Shown in pieces: positions 7,263 through 16,235 of a stretch of DNA of 50,386 nucleotides (positions are counted from its first letter, which is position 1; every line of letters begins with the position of its first letter). The DNA lies in assembly GCA_937967405.1 (NCBI GenBank), contig CALCJV010000074.1:1-50386 (forward strand), read 5' to 3'. The translations under genes were made by a program, and so were the position numbers. The notes under the pieces were generated by a model. That model saw only the letters and a program-made list of their open reading frames with translations. It had not been told where the DNA came from and did not search any database. The stretch is from an uncultured Chloroflexales bacterium (GTDB lineage: Bacteria; Chloroflexota; Chloroflexia; Chloroflexales; Chloroflexaceae).

Positions 7263-7299
7263 AGGCAGACCACGAAGGACGCGAAGAGCATGAAGGGCG
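7263..7299. repeat. Dispersed intergenic repeat, copy 2
   Basis: aggcagaccacgaaggacgc followed by gaagagcatgaagggcg. This is the inverted counterpart of 686-723, with four differences including a one-base gap. It lies in the non-coding stretch after the Uma2 gene. Confidence 0.55.
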
Positions 7300-7808
7300 C
7301 AGCGGGGCGGGCCGGCACGCGGGCCCAGAATCCACCGCCCCAAGCGCATCCGGTGCGCGGCAGGCAGATGTTCACTGGGTGCAACCACTTTCTCTGCGTC
7401 ACTTCACGCTAACCATGCATCTCTTCTTGCGAGACCCGTTTCTATTACTTTGTTTAAAGCTATTGATCTGCGTCTATACCAAATCATCCTCATTCTCATT
7501 TTCAAAGATGTGTGTTTGTTAAATACTTCTTAACTTTTCACAAGACCAGTGCTTCGATGTTGAATTACATGGGTAATCTATACTAAACCTGTACCAAAGG
7601 AACCTTGAAAAAAGCATTTGTGGTGCTATCATAGGAGTACAACATTTTGTTTCAACGAAGAAATGCCCCACCGAATCGGGCCACCTATTGTCCGCATCGA
7701 GCATGCAGGTGATAGTCATTGTAGTTTGTTCGGTATAGTTGCAGTGAACAAGGACACAACCAACAGCTGTTCTGTTCAAACACCCTCTAATCTATGAAAG
7801 GTGCATTA
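7300..7808. other. Gene-free AT-rich leader before the glycan cluster
   Basis: About 500 bp without a credible gene. From about 7400 onward the base composition becomes markedly richer in A and T than in the flanking genes. The 86-codon frame on the minus strand (7519-7779) has no ribosome site and no family resemblance, and I reject it. No convincing sigma-70 promoter with a normal spacer was found. The region probably holds the regulatory leader of the following operon or a foreign insertion. Confidence 0.4.
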
Positions 7809-8543
7809 ATGAACTATCCAACTGTCAGCGTCGTTATTCCAGCAATGAACGAAGCCCAAAACCTCCCGCATGTGTTACCATTAATCCCAGCGTGGGTTCA
7901 TGAAGTAATCTTGGTGGATGGGAATTCAGTGGATGATACGATTGCGGTGGCGCAGGCCCTCATCCCTAACATCCGTATTGTGACGCAGGAAGGACGGGGC
8001 AAAGGTGCGGCTCTTCGGAGCGGCTTTGCCGCTGCCACGGGGCAGATTATTGTGATGATGGATGCCGATGGCTCGATGGATCCACGTGAGATTCCCGCCT
8101 TCGTAGGCATGCTGATGAGCGGCTGGGATTTCGTCAAAGGCTCCCGCTTTATGACCGGTGGCGGCACCGCCGATATGACTCCACTTCGCTATCTTGGCAA
8201 CTGGGGGTTTACCGTTACCGTCAAGCTGCTCTTCGGAGCCAGCTACACCGATCTGTGCTATGGCTACAATGCCTTCTGGGCTGATGTATTGCCGATTCTT
8301 GAACTAGACGGCGACGGCTTTGAGATCGAAACGATGATGAATATCCGGGCCCTGCGTGCTGGCTTGCGGGTGGTCGAAGTGCCGAGCTTTGAACATCATC
8401 GGATTCACGGCACAAGTAACCTGCAAACCTTTCCCGATGGCTGGCGGGTGCTCAAGACGATCCTGCGTGAAGCCATACGCCCACAGGAACGCTATGATCG
8501 CCGCATGCAACCAGTGTCGCCGATGGCTGCTGAAGGAGAGTAA
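7809..8543 (+). CDS. Family 2 glycosyltransferase, dolichol-phosphate-mannose-synthase-like
   Basis: A 244-residue GT-A fold enzyme. It has the nucleotide-sugar-binding start VSVVIPAMNEAQNL, a VDGNSVDDT strand, the RGKGAALRSG loop and the metal-binding MMDADGSMDP, all typical of DPM1/GtrB-like enzymes that load a sugar onto a polyprenyl phosphate. It has no C-terminal membrane helices. The ATG at 7809 is preferred over 7794 because AAAGG lies 7 bases upstream. It is the first gene of a co-directional cluster of ten and may make the polyprenyl-linked sugar used by the GT-C-like protein encoded at 10980. The sugar is unknown. Confidence 0.85.
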   Translation: MNYPTVSVVIPAMNEAQNLPHVLPLIPAWVHEVILVDGNSVDDTIAVAQALIPNIRIVTQEGRGKGAALRSGFAAATGQIIVMMDADGSMDPREIPAFVGMLMSGWDFVKGSRFMTGGGTADMTPLRYLGNWGFTVTVKLLFGASYTDLCYGYNAFWADVLPILELDGDGFEIETMMNIRALRAGLRVVEVPSFEHHRIHGTSNLQTFPDGWRVLKTILREAIRPQERYDRRMQPVSPMAAEGE

Positions 8544-8548
8544 GCGCA

Positions 8549-9544
8549 ATGCCTACGGCTGCCTCAACTTCGCCTGTTTACCCAACAGTCTCGGTTGTAT
8601 TGCGGACATATACCGCCCAGCGTTGGGAATTACTCCTGCGTGCCATTGATGCAGTGCGGAACCAAAGCGTCCCAGTCACCCAGATTGTTTTGGTCGTGGA
8701 TCACAATCCGGATTTGTTGGCCCAAGCCTGCGCCACCCTACCCGATGTCCATGTGGTTGAGAATCACGAGCCGCAAGGCTCAGCAGGGGCATGGAACAGT
8801 GGCGTAGCAGCGGCTACGGGGGCGATTGTTGCCTTCACCGATGATGATGCCATTCCCGACCCCGATTGGATTGAGCAACTGCTGCACGGCTACACCAGCG
8901 ATCAGATTGCGGGCGTGGGCGGCACGATTGAGCCGCTGTGGGAGGGTGGTCGTCCGGCATGGTTCCCCCCCGAATTCGATTGGGTGGTGGGCTGTACGTA
9001 TCGCGGCATGCCCACCCACGATGCCCCTATCCGTAATCTAATTGGCTGCAATATGTCATTTCGACGGAGCATCTTGCAGGCAGTGGGACCGTTTCGCGCC
9101 GGGATTGGCCACATCGCTGGCAAGCCGGTTGGTGGAGATGAAACCGAACTCAGCATCCGCATCCGCCAACAGTTCCCCCACCTCACGCTCCTGCAACGTC
9201 CGGCTGCACGAGTGCGCCACCACGTTCCAGCGACACGGGCAACGTGGCACTACTTCCGAGCGCGGTGTGCCCTTGAAGGCTATTCCAAAGCTATCGTCAC
9301 GCGCTATGTTGGTGTACAGCGGGGGCTAGCCAGCGAATGGAGCTACACCTTGAAAACCCTTCCGCTCGGCGTACTGAACGGCTGCACCGATGCCGTGCGG
9401 GGCGATCTCAGTGGCTTAGCCCGTGCTGGTGCCATTCTGTTTGGACTCGGCACAACCACCTACAGCTACGTAACAAGTCGCTTCAACGATTGGTGGCAGC
9501 AACGTCGCCCATCTGCCCGCGTGCCCACTGCCCCACTCGCCTAA
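8549..9544 (+). CDS. Family 2 glycosyltransferase (rhamnosyl/galactosyl-transferase-like)
   Basis: A 331-residue GT2 enzyme. Residues about 12-125 form the GT-A domain (VSVVLRTYTAQRWELL, VVDHNPD, FTDDDAIPDPDWIEQ with the DDD metal site). The later NMSFRRSIL and GGDETELSIR segments match the acceptor-side acidic motif of the family. It starts 5 bp after the previous stop, behind GGAGAG. Hydrophobic residues near the C-terminus may mediate membrane contact. It probably adds one residue to a cell-surface glycan; donor and acceptor are not deducible. Confidence 0.85.
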   Translation: MPTAASTSPVYPTVSVVLRTYTAQRWELLLRAIDAVRNQSVPVTQIVLVVDHNPDLLAQACATLPDVHVVENHEPQGSAGAWNSGVAAATGAIVAFTDDDAIPDPDWIEQLLHGYTSDQIAGVGGTIEPLWEGGRPAWFPPEFDWVVGCTYRGMPTHDAPIRNLIGCNMSFRRSILQAVGPFRAGIGHIAGKPVGGDETELSIRIRQQFPHLTLLQRPAARVRHHVPATRATWHYFRARCALEGYSKAIVTRYVGVQRGLASEWSYTLKTLPLGVLNGCTDAVRGDLSGLARAGAILFGLGTTTYSYVTSRFNDWWQQRRPSARVPTAPLA

Positions 9545-9591
9545 GTAGGGTGCACCTACACGTTACAAGAACGACTGAGGAGAGCCTATTA

Positions 9592-10983
9592 ATGAGCCGA
9601 TCACCTATGCCAGCACAACCTGTACCGTCTGACTTTCAACCGATTCAAGTTGACATTCTTGAACTGAGCGCACCACTTACCGATTTGCCCGCACGCAAGA
9701 TACCCGCAACCGATACACCCTACCGCACGGCCCTCCTGATGCTTACGGTGTTCCAGCAGCCAGTGGGCCGCCTCTGGGTCGCTCTCGATCAGGAGCTAAC
9801 CCCCGGATGCAGTGCAGCCCGCCTTGCCACCCAAATCTGGGACACCCATGCCACCGCGATCAATGCCCTGCTGATCCGCAACGGCCTGCCGCCCATCGCG
9901 CAGCTGGGCCGCGAGGGGATCGTACCGCCGGATGGGATCGTGCCACACTGCCTTGCCGAACGCCACGCTGTCCTTGCTGCCGCGCCCTTCATGAGCGTTG
10001 TCATCTGCACCCGGAATCGCACCGCGATGCTGTCCCAAAACCTGCCCGCAGTGCTGGACCTCGACTACCCGCACTTCGAGGTGATTGTGGTCAACAATGC
10101 CCCCAGTACCGCGGATACTGAACAGTGGCTGCACGCGCACTACGCCAACGATTCGCGTGTGCGCTATGTCCGCGAGGATCGGCCGGGCCTATCGTGGGCC
10201 AGCAATGCTGGCTTGCGCCATGCGCGGGGCGAGATTGTTGCTTTTACAGATGATGATGTGCTGCCCTCCCGCCATTGGCTGACGGCGGTTGCCTGCGGCT
10301 TTCAAGCGGCGGCCAATGTCGGCTGTGTCACGGGCTACACCATGCCGGCCGAGTTGGAAACACAGGCGCAGTATTGGTTTGAGCAGTTTGGTGGCTTTAA
10401 CAAAGGGCGGGGCTTTGCGCGCATGTGCTTCAACTTGGCTGAGCATCGGCCTGTCAACAACCCGCTCTATCCCTACATTCCGGGTATCTTTGGCGCAGGC
10501 GCGAATATGGCCTTCCGCACCGACCTGCTGCGCCGCTTGGGCGGCTTCGATGTTGCGCTTGGGGGAGGCACACCCGCTCGTGGGGGCGGCGATATTGATG
10601 CTTTTTTCCGCGTGGTGATGAGTGGCGCAACGCTTGTCTACGAGCCATCGGCATTGCTCATGCACTACCACCGCCGTCATTTCGCCGATCTGCAACGTCA
10701 GCTTGATAGCTACGGCACGGCATTTGGAGCCTTCTTGATGAAAACCATCCTTGTGCGTCCAAGCCGCGTGCTCGATCTGGTGCAGCGCATCCCTGCGGCT
10801 ATCCCCTATGTGTTCAGCCCCCGTTCACCACGCAACATCCATAAAACGCACGATTATCCCTCTGATTTGACGCGGGGAGAGCTGTGGGGAATGGTGCAGG
10901 GAACGCGGGCCTACTTCACCAGCTACCGACACGCTTTTGCCGTGAGCGTGCAGCACCCGCGCTCGGAGACAGTGCAGGCGTGA
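9592..10983 (+). CDS. Family 2 glycosyltransferase with extra N-terminal domain
   Basis: A 463-residue protein. An N-terminal region of about 135 residues of unknown fold (with FQQPVGRLWVALDQE) precedes a GT2 domain that begins at MSVVICTRNRTAML, has the FTDDDVLPSRHWL metal motif, and ends with GGGDIDAFFRV as the probable catalytic acidic motif. The open frame continues upstream to 9337, overlapping the previous gene, but the ATG at 9592 follows a clear GAGGAGAG ribosome site and begins in the intergenic space, so I take it as the start. The domain layout resembles glycosyltransferases of exopolysaccharide clusters. The next gene begins inside its stop codon (GTGA overlap). Confidence 0.85.
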   Translation: MSRSPMPAQPVPSDFQPIQVDILELSAPLTDLPARKIPATDTPYRTALLMLTVFQQPVGRLWVALDQELTPGCSAARLATQIWDTHATAINALLIRNGLPPIAQLGREGIVPPDGIVPHCLAERHAVLAAAPFMSVVICTRNRTAMLSQNLPAVLDLDYPHFEVIVVNNAPSTADTEQWLHAHYANDSRVRYVREDRPGLSWASNAGLRHARGEIVAFTDDDVLPSRHWLTAVACGFQAAANVGCVTGYTMPAELETQAQYWFEQFGGFNKGRGFARMCFNLAEHRPVNNPLYPYIPGIFGAGANMAFRTDLLRRLGGFDVALGGGTPARGGGDIDAFFRVVMSGATLVYEPSALLMHYHRRHFADLQRQLDSYGTAFGAFLMKTILVRPSRVLDLVQRIPAAIPYVFSPRSPRNIHKTHDYPSDLTRGELWGMVQGTRAYFTSYRHAFAVSVQHPRSETVQA

Positions 10984-12860
10984 TCGAGTGGGTACAGCAA
11001 CAGCTGCTGCGGCTATGGCAACCATGCTGGCGCATCCTTGCTAGCCCTCACCCGCGCCCGCTTCCAGCCGCCACCGATGGCTTTGGGTGGGTGGCTCCCG
11101 TCAGCCTGATTGGCGTGCTCGGCTTAACGGTGGTAGTGCTCGCATTTCATGCTGGCCGACACAGCCATAGCCTTGCTCCCGTGTTGTACTGGGGCGGCTT
11201 ACTGCTGATCTATATGCCGCTTGCCCTGCGCCTCCTGCAACCGGCAACCCCGCGCCGCGAACGGCTGATTGTGGCCGTACTGATGGGCATGTTACTCTAC
11301 CTTGTCAAGGTGCTCTACAGCCCGCTCGATTTCCGCTTTAGCGATGAGCTGCAACATTGGCGTTCAACCGCCGACATCCTCGCCACCGAACGCCTGTTTA
11401 CCTACAACTACATCTTGCCGGTTAGTCCGCTCTATCCCGGCCTGCAAGCCCCTACGGTCGCCCTAATTCAGATGACTGGGCTACCGATCTTTCCGGCAGG
11501 GGTGCTCGTGTTGGGCACAGCCCGCCTCATCTTCGTGCTTGCGCTCTTCCACCTTGCCGAGCTGATCGGGCGTGATGCGTATGTTGGCGGGGTGGCCGTG
11601 CTGGTATATGCCACCAATCCGCATTTTTTATTCTTTCACAGCATGTATCTCTACCAATCTATGGCGGTGCCGCTGATGCTGCTGGCCCTGTTTGCGCTAG
11701 TACGCTGGGAGCACAGCATGCTGCCTGAACAGCCCGGCCTGCGGCTGGTCGCCGTGTGGGCTATGTTCGGGGTCGTCATGACCCACCACATCACTAGTTA
11801 TGGTATGGCTGCTGTGCTGCTGCTGTGGCTCGCCGCAAATCTCTATGTACGATGGCGGGGCACGGCTCGCCCACCGTTGATTGGCTGGACAGCAATGCTC
11901 GTGCTGGTGCTGATCTTGACGTGGATGGTGTATGTGGCCACCGTCACGGTCGGCTATCTCGCGCCGCAGCTGGGGCGGGCGTTGCTTGATCTGACCGGCT
12001 TGATCGCCGGTGAAAAAAAGACGGAGGAGACGTTCCGGCCGCCCAGTGGGCCGTTGCTTGAACGGCTGATTAGCCTGATGATGGTGGCGGCTACACTCGC
12101 CTATGTCAGCGTCGCGGCCGCCGTGATCTGGGTGCGTCAGCAGCACAATGCGCTGGCACTGGCGGTTGGGGTGGGGGCGTTGGGGTATTTCCTCAGCCTT
12201 GTGCTGCGCTTCTCTTCCTCTGGGGCTGAAATGACTGGGCGGCTGTGGACGTTCATCTATATCTTTCAGGCCATCGCCTTAGGCATCCTGCTGCGCGAAG
12301 CGTGGCAGGCCGGTACCCGCCGGTTCGTGTTGCGGCTCGGCAGCGGGGCATTGGTGCTGCTGCTCTTTCTGGGAAGCCTGACCGCTGGCTGGCCGCCTTA
12401 CTGGGGTCGCCTGCCGGGGCCCTATCTAGTCTCGGCCGCAGAACGCTCGGTGACCCCCGAAGGTATCGCAGTTGGACAGTGGTCAGCGCAGTTGGGGCGC
12501 GGCAAACGCTTTGCAACCGATTTTACCAATTACATGATGGTCGGCGCATATGGCGCACACGATCCAATCTTTCGGGTCGCGGGGCTGTTGCTCACCCCCG
12601 ATATGGGTGCTGATGAACAGGCCTTCGTGCGTGATAACGATCTTGATTTTGTGCTGATAGATGAACGGCTCAGCACCGGCTTGCCCCAACGGGGGTACTT
12701 CTTTGATAGTCACGAGCCGAACATCTTCCGCTATACAGAGCCACTGAGTATGAGCTTGTTGACCAAATATCAGCGCACGCCGGGCGTAAGCCGGATTTAT
12801 GATAGTGGCAATCTTGTAATGTATAGTGTCCGTGCGTGGAGTGAGAACAATGCGCCCTAG
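10980..12860 (+). CDS. Multi-pass membrane protein, GT-C glycosyltransferase-like
   Basis: A 626-residue polytopic protein with roughly a dozen hydrophobic segments followed by a soluble C-terminal domain of about 130 residues. An acidic loop after early helices (LDFRFSDELQHW) resembles the catalytic Asp/Glu loop of GT-C enzymes, which take sugars from polyprenyl phosphate outside the membrane. The start is GTG at 10980, overlapping the preceding TGA by three bases; the longer frame to 10884 would run deep into the previous gene. It may use the product of the DPM1-like enzyme encoded at 7809. A polymerase or ligase (Wzy/WaaL-like) role is the alternative. Confidence 0.65.
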   Translation: MIEWVQQQLLRLWQPCWRILASPHPRPLPAATDGFGWVAPVSLIGVLGLTVVVLAFHAGRHSHSLAPVLYWGGLLLIYMPLALRLLQPATPRRERLIVAVLMGMLLYLVKVLYSPLDFRFSDELQHWRSTADILATERLFTYNYILPVSPLYPGLQAPTVALIQMTGLPIFPAGVLVLGTARLIFVLALFHLAELIGRDAYVGGVAVLVYATNPHFLFFHSMYLYQSMAVPLMLLALFALVRWEHSMLPEQPGLRLVAVWAMFGVVMTHHITSYGMAAVLLLWLAANLYVRWRGTARPPLIGWTAMLVLVLILTWMVYVATVTVGYLAPQLGRALLDLTGLIAGEKKTEETFRPPSGPLLERLISLMMVAATLAYVSVAAAVIWVRQQHNALALAVGVGALGYFLSLVLRFSSSGAEMTGRLWTFIYIFQAIALGILLREAWQAGTRRFVLRLGSGALVLLLFLGSLTAGWPPYWGRLPGPYLVSAAERSVTPEGIAVGQWSAQLGRGKRFATDFTNYMMVGAYGAHDPIFRVAGLLLTPDMGADEQAFVRDNDLDFVLIDERLSTGLPQRGYFFDSHEPNIFRYTEPLSMSLLTKYQRTPGVSRIYDSGNLVMYSVRAWSENNAP

Positions 12861-13698
12861 AACCGTGCCCTTACTGGCATTCATCGCCACTATGGTACTC
12901 AGTACGGCAGCAGCATGGCTGGTGCTGCACGAACCACCGATCACAGTCGGGCCGCCCGTGCGGGTTGTGCTTGGGAGCCTTGCTACGCTGGTGCTGCCCG
13001 GCTATGCCTGCGCGGGCGTGCTGTTTGGGCCGAACCGCATCCATCACGCCGAGCGTCTGCTCATCAGTCTGGGGCTGAGTATTCTGATCTGTATGGGGGC
13101 GACGTTTGTCTTGCATAGCCAAACGGGCGGCTTATCAGCAACAAATTGGGCCCGCCTGCTGTGGAGTGTGACGGCGGTCGCCAGCATCGCGGCCAGTATC
13201 CGGAGTAGCCGTGCTCCGGCAGATGGGCCTGTGCCGCTCGCCATTTTGCCCGCCTATGGGCCCAGCCCATCACGCCCCCGCTGGCAGGTGGGGTTGCACC
13301 TTGTGGCCGCCGTCGCTGCTGTTGCCCTCCTCATCACGACGGTGCTTGCCGGTATTGGCAGTGCCCAACAGCAGCCGTATCCGGGCTTCACCCAATTCTG
13401 GCTGCTGCCGCAAACCCAGCATAACGCAACGCAGTTTGAGCTAGGTATTGGCAATTTCGAGGGCAAGGCTTATACTTATCAAATTGAGTTGTATCACAAC
13501 GACCATACGCTCGCACGGTGGTCGCAGCTAGTCGTGGGTGATACGGACACCCTGCAGCTGCCCTTTGTGCTGCGCGAGCCGCTCGGCACCGGCGATAGCC
13601 TAACGGCTGTGCTCTATCGGGCCGATCAGCCCACCCAAGCCTATCGCCAAGTGCGGGTGTGGCGTAATGCCCTTCAAGCGAAGGAACCATCGTCATGA
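12850..13698 (+). CDS. DUF1616-like membrane protein
   Basis: A 282-residue protein with an N-terminal signal-anchor, about three further membrane helices within the first 175 residues, and a soluble beta-rich C-terminal part (IELYHNDHTLARW, LQLPFVLREPL). The pattern LVLPGYACAGVLFGP followed by HHAERLLISLGLSI is that of DUF1616 proteins, common beside polysaccharide genes in archaea and Chloroflexota. The ATG at 12850 is preferred over 12826 because GGAGTGAG precedes it; it overlaps the previous gene by 11 bases. The function is unknown; translational coupling indicates that it works with the GT-C-like protein. Confidence 0.6.
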   Translation: MRPRTVPLLAFIATMVLSTAAAWLVLHEPPITVGPPVRVVLGSLATLVLPGYACAGVLFGPNRIHHAERLLISLGLSILICMGATFVLHSQTGGLSATNWARLLWSVTAVASIAASIRSSRAPADGPVPLAILPAYGPSPSRPRWQVGLHLVAAVAAVALLITTVLAGIGSAQQQPYPGFTQFWLLPQTQHNATQFELGIGNFEGKAYTYQIELYHNDHTLARWSQLVVGDTDTLQLPFVLREPLGTGDSLTAVLYRADQPTQAYRQVRVWRNALQAKEPSS

Positions 13699-15014
13699 GT
13701 TTGCGAGACCCAGTCCTTAGCCGCCTGCGTGAGAATGCCCACATTCTTCGCAATGCTGGCTCGCTGGTCGGTACAACGGGAGTCACATCGGTGTTGGGGG
13801 TGGTTTATTGGTGGCTCGCCGCGCAATCATTCGCGCCCGCCGAAGTGGGGTTTGCCTCAGCCAGTGTTGCGGCAATGATGTTGCTTGGATCGGTAGGCAA
13901 GCTCGGCTTAGATACACTATTGGTAGGTGAGCTAGCCCGCAAGCCGCAGCTCCGGAATACGCTGATTGTTACCGCCTTGGTGGTGGCCAGCAGCGTTGGG
14001 ACCTTGCTGGGGCTGCTGTTTGGAGCCATTGCCCCGCAAGTTGCTCCCGATTTGCAGCCGCTCCAGCGCAATCTGGCGACATTACTGCTGTTTGCCACAG
14101 GAGTTGGCTTAACTGCGGGAGTGTTGGTGCTCGATCAAGCGCAGATCGGCTTACTGCAAGGCGCGGTGCAACTCCAGCGCAATACGATCTTTGCCGTTGG
14201 CAAACTGCTGGTGCTGTTTGGGGCGGTGCTGTGGCTGGAGCGTAGCGATGGCATGGTGATCTATGCTGCATGGGTAGCAGGGATTCTGCTGTCGCTGGCG
14301 TGGATGATCCGCCCACACTGGTTTCAGCACGATTGGCGGGGGCTGGTGCAGCCGCGCCTGATTACACTGCTGGGCCCATCGGCGATAGCCCACTCGGTCT
14401 TTAATATTGCGCTCCAGACGGCTGGGCTAGCTCTGCCGGTGATGATCACCATGCTCCATTCGGCGGCCTTGAATGCCAGCTTCTATGTGGCATGGATGAT
14501 GGCCAGCTTTGCGTTTACGCTGCTCTCGGCACTGACGATCACGCTCTATGCGGTGAGTGCGGCGGAGCCGCAGGTATTGGCCCAACGGATTCGCTTCACC
14601 CTATTGATCTCGCTGCTAGCCAGCATTGGAGCCATTGTGGGGGTGTTTCCGACCGCCGATTATTTGTTGGCCGTGTTTGGCCCAAGCTATGCAAGCGAAG
14701 CCGGCTGGTGTTTGCGGGTCTTGCTGCTTGGCTCATTTGGCTTGATGATAAAACAGCACTATAGTGCACTCTGCCGGATTCAGCAGCGCGTGGCCCGCAC
14801 AATCCCGATTATGCTAGGGGCGGCAGTGTTGGAGCTAGGAATGGGTGGCATTGGGCTATGGTTGGGGGAGTTAACCGGCTTGGCACTGGGGTGGGTGCTA
14901 GCGATCACGCTGCAAGGCATCCTGATGGCTCCGGCGGTCTTCGCGGCAGCCCGCTTACCGATGCGTCAGTATCCGGTATTAACTGCGGCAGCGGGAACTG
15001 AAGGACGCGAGTAG
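13695..15014 (+). CDS. Polysaccharide flippase (MOP superfamily, Wzx/MATE-like)
   Basis: A 439-residue membrane protein with about 12 helices. Features typical of O-antigen/teichoic-acid flippases are the N-terminal RNAGSLVGTTGVTSVLGVVYWW segment (first helix), repeated paired helices, and YLLAVFGPSYASEAGWCLRVL near helix 10. It would move lipid-linked sugars across the membrane. Its start codon overlaps the previous stop by four bases (ATGA). In this cluster it is the natural exporter of the glycan unit assembled by the three GT2 enzymes. Confidence 0.8.
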   Translation: MSLRDPVLSRLRENAHILRNAGSLVGTTGVTSVLGVVYWWLAAQSFAPAEVGFASASVAAMMLLGSVGKLGLDTLLVGELARKPQLRNTLIVTALVVASSVGTLLGLLFGAIAPQVAPDLQPLQRNLATLLLFATGVGLTAGVLVLDQAQIGLLQGAVQLQRNTIFAVGKLLVLFGAVLWLERSDGMVIYAAWVAGILLSLAWMIRPHWFQHDWRGLVQPRLITLLGPSAIAHSVFNIALQTAGLALPVMITMLHSAALNASFYVAWMMASFAFTLLSALTITLYAVSAAEPQVLAQRIRFTLLISLLASIGAIVGVFPTADYLLAVFGPSYASEAGWCLRVLLLGSFGLMIKQHYSALCRIQQRVARTIPIMLGAAVLELGMGGIGLWLGELTGLALGWVLAITLQGILMAPAVFAAARLPMRQYPVLTAAAGTEGRE

Positions 15015-15913
15015 TGCGCCCCAATCTATTGTGGGGGCTGCTCCATCGCGGGCTGTTATGGTCCAGCCTTGCGGGGCTGCTCTGGGCCGAGTTGATCCTC
15101 ATGCAAGGTGCATTGGGGCCTAGCAGCCTTGCCTACACGAGCGTCCTGATCGGGCTGTTGCTGTTGGTGGCGACCGCACCCGATGACCACGCAGCTCGCC
15201 TTGCCCAGCTCTTGACGCTGCTGCCTGCGCTGCGGATTATGACGCTGACGCTGCCACTTCAGCTCTTACCGGCGTATGCAGCCTATATTGTGACCGGCTT
15301 ACCGGTGGGGCTGGCAGCGATCTTACTGAGTCTCCAACTAGGCCTGCGCCCACGCCAGCTTGGGCTAACGCTACCCCACGTGATGATGCAGCTCGGCTTG
15401 ATCGGGGTGGGGGTGAGTGTCGGGGTGGTACTCTATGCTCTGTTGCAGCCGCCCGCGCTGCTTGCTGCACCAACCTTCGCGCAGGGCTTCATCGTTGGAA
15501 TGAGCCTGTTTCTGTTCAATGCGGCGGTGGAAGAACTGTTTTTCCGTAGTCTCCTACGTGCAGTGGCATCTCCAGCACTGGGCGTGGGGGCTCCACTCTT
15601 TGGTGCGGTGCTCTACACGATTTTATCGGTTAGCTATAGGGTGGCGACCTATCTGCTTATCGTCTTTGGGCTATCGCTTATCCTCTGGTATGTAGTGGGA
15701 CGCATGCAATCGCTCTTCGGCGCAACGTTGTTGCATGGGAGTTTGAGTGTGGTGTTGTTACTGGTGATGCCGATCTTAAGTGAGCCGCGCTACACAGCCT
15801 ATCAGCCGTATGTGATCGCAGGCACACTCGTGGCCGCCGTAATTGGAGTAGGGTCTCTACTTGGGCTAGTGTGGCAACAGGCAACGCAGCTCTTTCCGGC
15901 AGCGTATCGTTGA
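15014..15913 (+). CDS. CPBP-family intramembrane protein, possibly degenerate protease
   Basis: A 299-residue protein with about eight membrane helices. NAAVEELFFRSLLRAV contains the EExxxR motif that marks CPBP (Abi/Rce1-like) intramembrane proteases, and LFGATLLHGSLS supplies a later His. The middle FxxxH motif reads FGAVLY, so its His appears to be missing, which raises doubt about activity. The start is GTG at 15014, overlapping the TAG of the flippase gene. Its tight coupling to the flippase is unusual for a free-standing CPBP protein and suggests a role in glycan or lipid processing. Confidence 0.6.
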   Translation: MRPNLLWGLLHRGLLWSSLAGLLWAELILMQGALGPSSLAYTSVLIGLLLLVATAPDDHAARLAQLLTLLPALRIMTLTLPLQLLPAYAAYIVTGLPVGLAAILLSLQLGLRPRQLGLTLPHVMMQLGLIGVGVSVGVVLYALLQPPALLAAPTFAQGFIVGMSLFLFNAAVEELFFRSLLRAVASPALGVGAPLFGAVLYTILSVSYRVATYLLIVFGLSLILWYVVGRMQSLFGATLLHGSLSVVLLLVMPILSEPRYTAYQPYVIAGTLVAAVIGVGSLLGLVWQQATQLFPAAYR

Positions 15914-15991
15914 CACATAGCCCCCCCTATGGCTAGACCAAACAGGATACGCACGCGCTACGGTGTGTCGCTGGCGGGGGGAGGGAAAAGG

Positions 15992-16228
15992 ATGAGTGTG
16001 ATTCTCCCGCCGGGTGTGTCAGCGATCATTGCACTCACGGGCGGCTTAACCGTCGGGTTGTTAATCATTCTTGTGCTGATTGGACTGCTGATCCAGCACG
16101 AAATCAGTACTGGCGTACCATTGCGCTGGCTTGAACGCATGCAAGTTGCTTTGGAAGTGGTGATTATTCCCTTCTTTTTTGTATTTCTGGCCAGTATCGT
16201 GCTTGAGTTTATCGCCGTTTTGGAGTAA
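15992..16228 (+). CDS. Small two-helix membrane protein
   Basis: A 78-residue protein with two hydrophobic helices (about 8-33 and 50-76) joined by a short polar loop. I use the ATG at 15992 because GAGGGAAAAGG lies just upstream; the frame could extend to 15929 without a ribosome site. No family is recognised. It sits between the CPBP gene and the two FemAB-like genes and is probably part of the same transcript. Confidence 0.6.
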   Translation: MSVILPPGVSAIIALTGGLTVGLLIILVLIGLLIQHEISTGVPLRWLERMQVALEVVIIPFFFVFLASIVLEFIAVLE

Positions 16229-16235
16229 CAAGCCT

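Noticed and set aside
7151..7522. Plus-strand frames over the dispersed repeat and leader (peptides with DHEGREEHEG)
   Set aside because: The peptide is the translation of the dispersed non-coding repeat and continues into the AT-rich leader; similar peptides arise at the other copy. No start signals.
7519..7779. 86-codon frame on the minus strand in the AT-rich leader
   Set aside because: No ribosome site, no recognisable domain, odd composition with scattered Cys; frames of this size are expected by chance in AT-rich DNA without selection.
12245..12613. Alternative-frame ORFs inside the GT-C-like gene
   Set aside because: No hydrophobicity or motif pattern, whereas the main frame gives consistent membrane helices and overlaps its neighbours as expected of an operon.
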